Shown one piece after another: positions 7,925-9,114 of a stretch of DNA of 9,114 nucleotides (its first letter is position 1; every line of letters begins with the position of its first letter). The translations under genes and the position numbers were made by a program. This DNA comes from an uncultured Actinomycetes bacterium. GTDB taxonomy: Bacteria; Actinomycetota; Thermoleophilia; Miltoncostaeales; Miltoncostaeaceae. The stretch spans positions 1 to 9,114 of the forward strand of contig CALMEC010000157.1 of assembly GCA_937862675.1 (NCBI GenBank), written 5' to 3'. The notes beneath the pieces are model-generated. The model made no database searches. It was not told where the DNA came from and saw nothing but the letters and a program-made list of their open reading frames with translations.

Positions 7925-8830
7925 TCACGACGTCATGGCGTCCCGGCGCAACCGGCGCAGGATCAGCACGCTGACCACCGACGCCGCGAGTGCGGCGATG
8001 ATGAGGGCGACGCGCCACTGGCCGGCATGGTTCTCGACGTGATAGGCCGCTGTGGCCAGGGATGTCGCCCGCTGCGCCTCGTACGTCACGAGCGACGAGG
8101 GAGCCCGCGTCGGCGCGACGAGCAGGACCTCCGCGGCACGTTCGTACTCTCCCGACCAGAGGAGCTCCATCGCCGCCGCGAAAGGATTGTCCTCCTCCAT
8201 TGACGCGCCGGGGACGAGGCTCAGGATCACCGAGGACCGCACGGCGAGCGGGGGCGTGCCGGTGCCGCCGCGTGCGAACACGATGGCGTGGACGGCGCCG
8301 TCGCGGCCGATGACCGGAGCGCCGATGTCGCCGCGGGCGACGGAACCCGTGAGAGCGACCAGCGGAAGGTCCGGCCGCCCCTCCATCTTGGCCGCCACGT
8401 CGAACGTGAGACGGCGGAAGCCCGGCACCGTCGCCGACCGGTCGCCGAATCCCACCACGACCATCGGAGAGCCGCGCGTCTGGTCGTCGGACACCCCGAG
8501 GAACGGGCCGTCCGCCGGGGTCCGCAGGACGACGAGCCCGCCGGAGTCGCCGGGCTCCGCCGTCACCACCAGGGGATGCGGCGTCACCCGGGCGGAGTCC
8601 AGGGACGCCTGGAGCTCCGCACCGGCGACGGTGATGCGCTCGTCGCCGCGGACGGGTCGTGCATCCTCGGACAGCGCGTCGACACCCGGGACATGGCGCG
8701 CGCGGAGGTCGTCCATGACGGCGGCATCCGTCGGGTGCACGACGGGTCGCGCGGTGACGATCCGGCGCGCGGCCACGCCGACGCCCGTACCCGTGATGCG
8801 GATCTCATCCCGGATCGGGAGGCGGCGCCC
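7925..8830 (-). other. Trypsin/HtrA-like, probably catalytically dead, membrane-anchored domain
   Basis: These ~300 residues follow the strand order of S1-type proteases. The segment that usually reads TA(A/R)HVV is TARPVV (His to Pro at 110). The nucleophile segment that usually reads G(N/D)SGGPV is GDIGAPV (Ser to Ile at 250, Gly to Ala at 252). A GDSGG at 175-179 lies in front of LVVLRTP, where the family has its catalytic-Asp strand, so it is probably not the nucleophile. One membrane span (~355-372) precedes a basic end. A native version would be expected to have a signal peptide, absent here. The alignment is by eye. Confidence 0.5.
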
Positions 8831-9073
8831 GCCGTCGACGACGCAGCGCTCGGGGAGGTTGGCCAGGGCGGCCTCGACGACCTCGGGGAAGTAGCGCGTC
8901 ATCGGCTTCTCGTTCCGGCTGCCGATCTCGACGCGGTCACCGGAGCGGAAGACGATGGAGCGGAAGCCGTCCCACTTCGGCTCGTAGACGACCTCGGTGT
9001 CGCGCAGCACCTTCGCGTCGAGGCCCTTGACCGGCTTGGCGAGCATCGGCGCGACCGGGGGCACGACGGGCAT
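7925..9073 (-). CDS. Chimeric frame: LigC-type ligase N-terminus joined to membrane-anchored trypsin-like domain
   Basis: An uninterrupted 382-residue frame with two unrelated parts. Residues 1-81 match the start of a LigC-type ATP-dependent DNA ligase: PPVAPMLAKP, YEPKWDGFR with the adenylated Lys33, SRNEKP, YFPE, then ERCVVDG, where motif III should continue with Glu. From residue 82 the sequence changes to an HtrA/trypsin-like fold: GTGVGVAARRIVTA (95-108), GSPMVVVGFGD (201-211), GDIGAPVIGRDGAVHAIVF (248-266). A transmembrane segment (~355-372) and a basic tail RRLRR follow. The ligase lacks motifs III-V and the OB domain, so it is inactive. The protease part has lost its likely His and Ser. 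ATG 9073 has GAGGAG 6 bases upstream, but the frame stays open for 13 more codons to the window edge, so the true start could lie outside. It may be a real fusion after a deletion or an assembly chimera. The frame itself is certain; its biological reality is not. Confidence 0.6.
   Translation of the reverse strand: MPVVPPVAPMLAKPVKGLDAKVLRDTEVVYEPKWDGFRSIVFRSGDRVEIGSRNEKPMTRYFPEVVEAALANLPERCVVDGGRRLPIRDEIRITGTGVGVAARRIVTARPVVHPTDAAVMDDLRARHVPGVDALSEDARPVRGDERITVAGAELQASLDSARVTPHPLVVTAEPGDSGGLVVLRTPADGPFLGVSDDQTRGSPMVVVGFGDRSATVPGFRRLTFDVAAKMEGRPDLPLVALTGSVARGDIGAPVIGRDGAVHAIVFARGGTGTPPLAVRSSVILSLVPGASMEEDNPFAAAMELLWSGEYERAAEVLLVAPTRAPSSLVTYEAQRATSLATAAYHVENHAGQWRVALIIAALAASVVSVLILRRLRRDAMTS
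8821..8833. repeat. 13-base perfect inverted repeat at the ligase/protease join
   Basis: GGCGG-CGC-CCGCC, two 5-base arms and a 3-base loop, spans codons 81-85 of the minus-strand frame, exactly where ligase similarity ends. Short GC hairpins favour deletion by replication slippage as well as template switching or misassembly. Confidence 0.5.
8831..9073 (-). pseudogene. Truncated LigC-type ATP-dependent DNA ligase (N-terminal fragment)
   Basis: About 81 residues of an enzyme that normally has ~310-360. It includes motif I (KWDG, Lys33) and the SRN motif with Arg53, and breaks off at Asp80-Gly81, where the family reads DGE. Without motifs III, IIIa, IV and V and the OB fold it cannot seal nicks. 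LigC-type ligases act in cytoplasmic DNA repair, so the fragment is out of place on an exported protein. Confidence 0.7.
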
Positions 9074-9079
9074 CCCCCA

Positions 9080-9085
9080 CTCCTC
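9080..9085 (-). promoter_or_regulatory. Shine-Dalgarno site before ATG 9073
   Basis: GAGGAG on the minus strand, 6 bases before the ATG. It supports a start at 9073, although the frame also stays open upstream to the edge of the window. Confidence 0.5.
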
Positions 9086-9114
9086 GCGCAGCGCGGCGGC
9101 GCGCTCGGCCTTGG

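Noticed and set aside
6792..8042. Long plus-strand frame opposite sbcD
   Set aside because: It is the complement of sbcD and the next gene, with composition typical of an antisense shadow in GC-rich DNA.
8533..8551. GDSGG as proof of an active trypsin-like protease
   Set aside because: It precedes the strand that normally carries the catalytic Asp; the true nucleophile segment further on reads GDIGA.

Overview
The DNA is very GC-rich, with G/C-dominated third codon positions, GTG starts and Shine-Dalgarno sites of the AGGAGG type. That composition, together with the SbcC/SbcD proteins and a LigC-type ATP-dependent DNA ligase N-terminus, points to an actinobacterium. Microbacteriaceae (Microbacterium-like) is my best guess from protein style; no database search was possible. 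There is no rRNA, tRNA, CRISPR array, transposase or phage gene.

Layout, left to right. (1) 80-1414 (+): a probably secreted protein with five delta-60-type repeat cores, likely a beta-propeller. (2) 1529-3385 (+): a complete S9-family (prolyl oligopeptidase / acylaminoacyl peptidase-like) serine peptidase with an intact Ser-Asp-His triad. (3) 3386-3732: a 347-base gap between convergent genes with no recognisable gene. (4) 3733-7661 (-): the sbcDC operon for the SbcCD (Mre11-Rad50-like) nuclease. The two genes overlap by 4 bases, and both proteins carry all the expected catalytic motifs. (5) 7662-7924: a 263-base leader/terminator region with a strong hairpin, a second terminator-like hairpin and a small inverted repeat touching the sbcD start codon. 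(6) 7925-9073 (-): one open frame that joins the first ~81 residues of a LigC-type DNA ligase to a membrane-anchored, trypsin/HtrA-like domain whose catalytic residues look lost.

The sbcDC operon is ordinary and well supported; it processes hairpins and blocked DNA ends. The peptidase and the repeat protein show no functional link to it. The notable item is the last open frame. The ligase half stops exactly at nucleotidyltransferase motif III, so it cannot be a working ligase, and the protease-like half has no signal peptide although its family is exported. The join lies in a 13-base perfect inverted repeat. A deletion-born gene fusion and an assembly or cloning chimera are both possible, and this must be settled before a new architecture is claimed. 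I see no convincing new multi-gene system.
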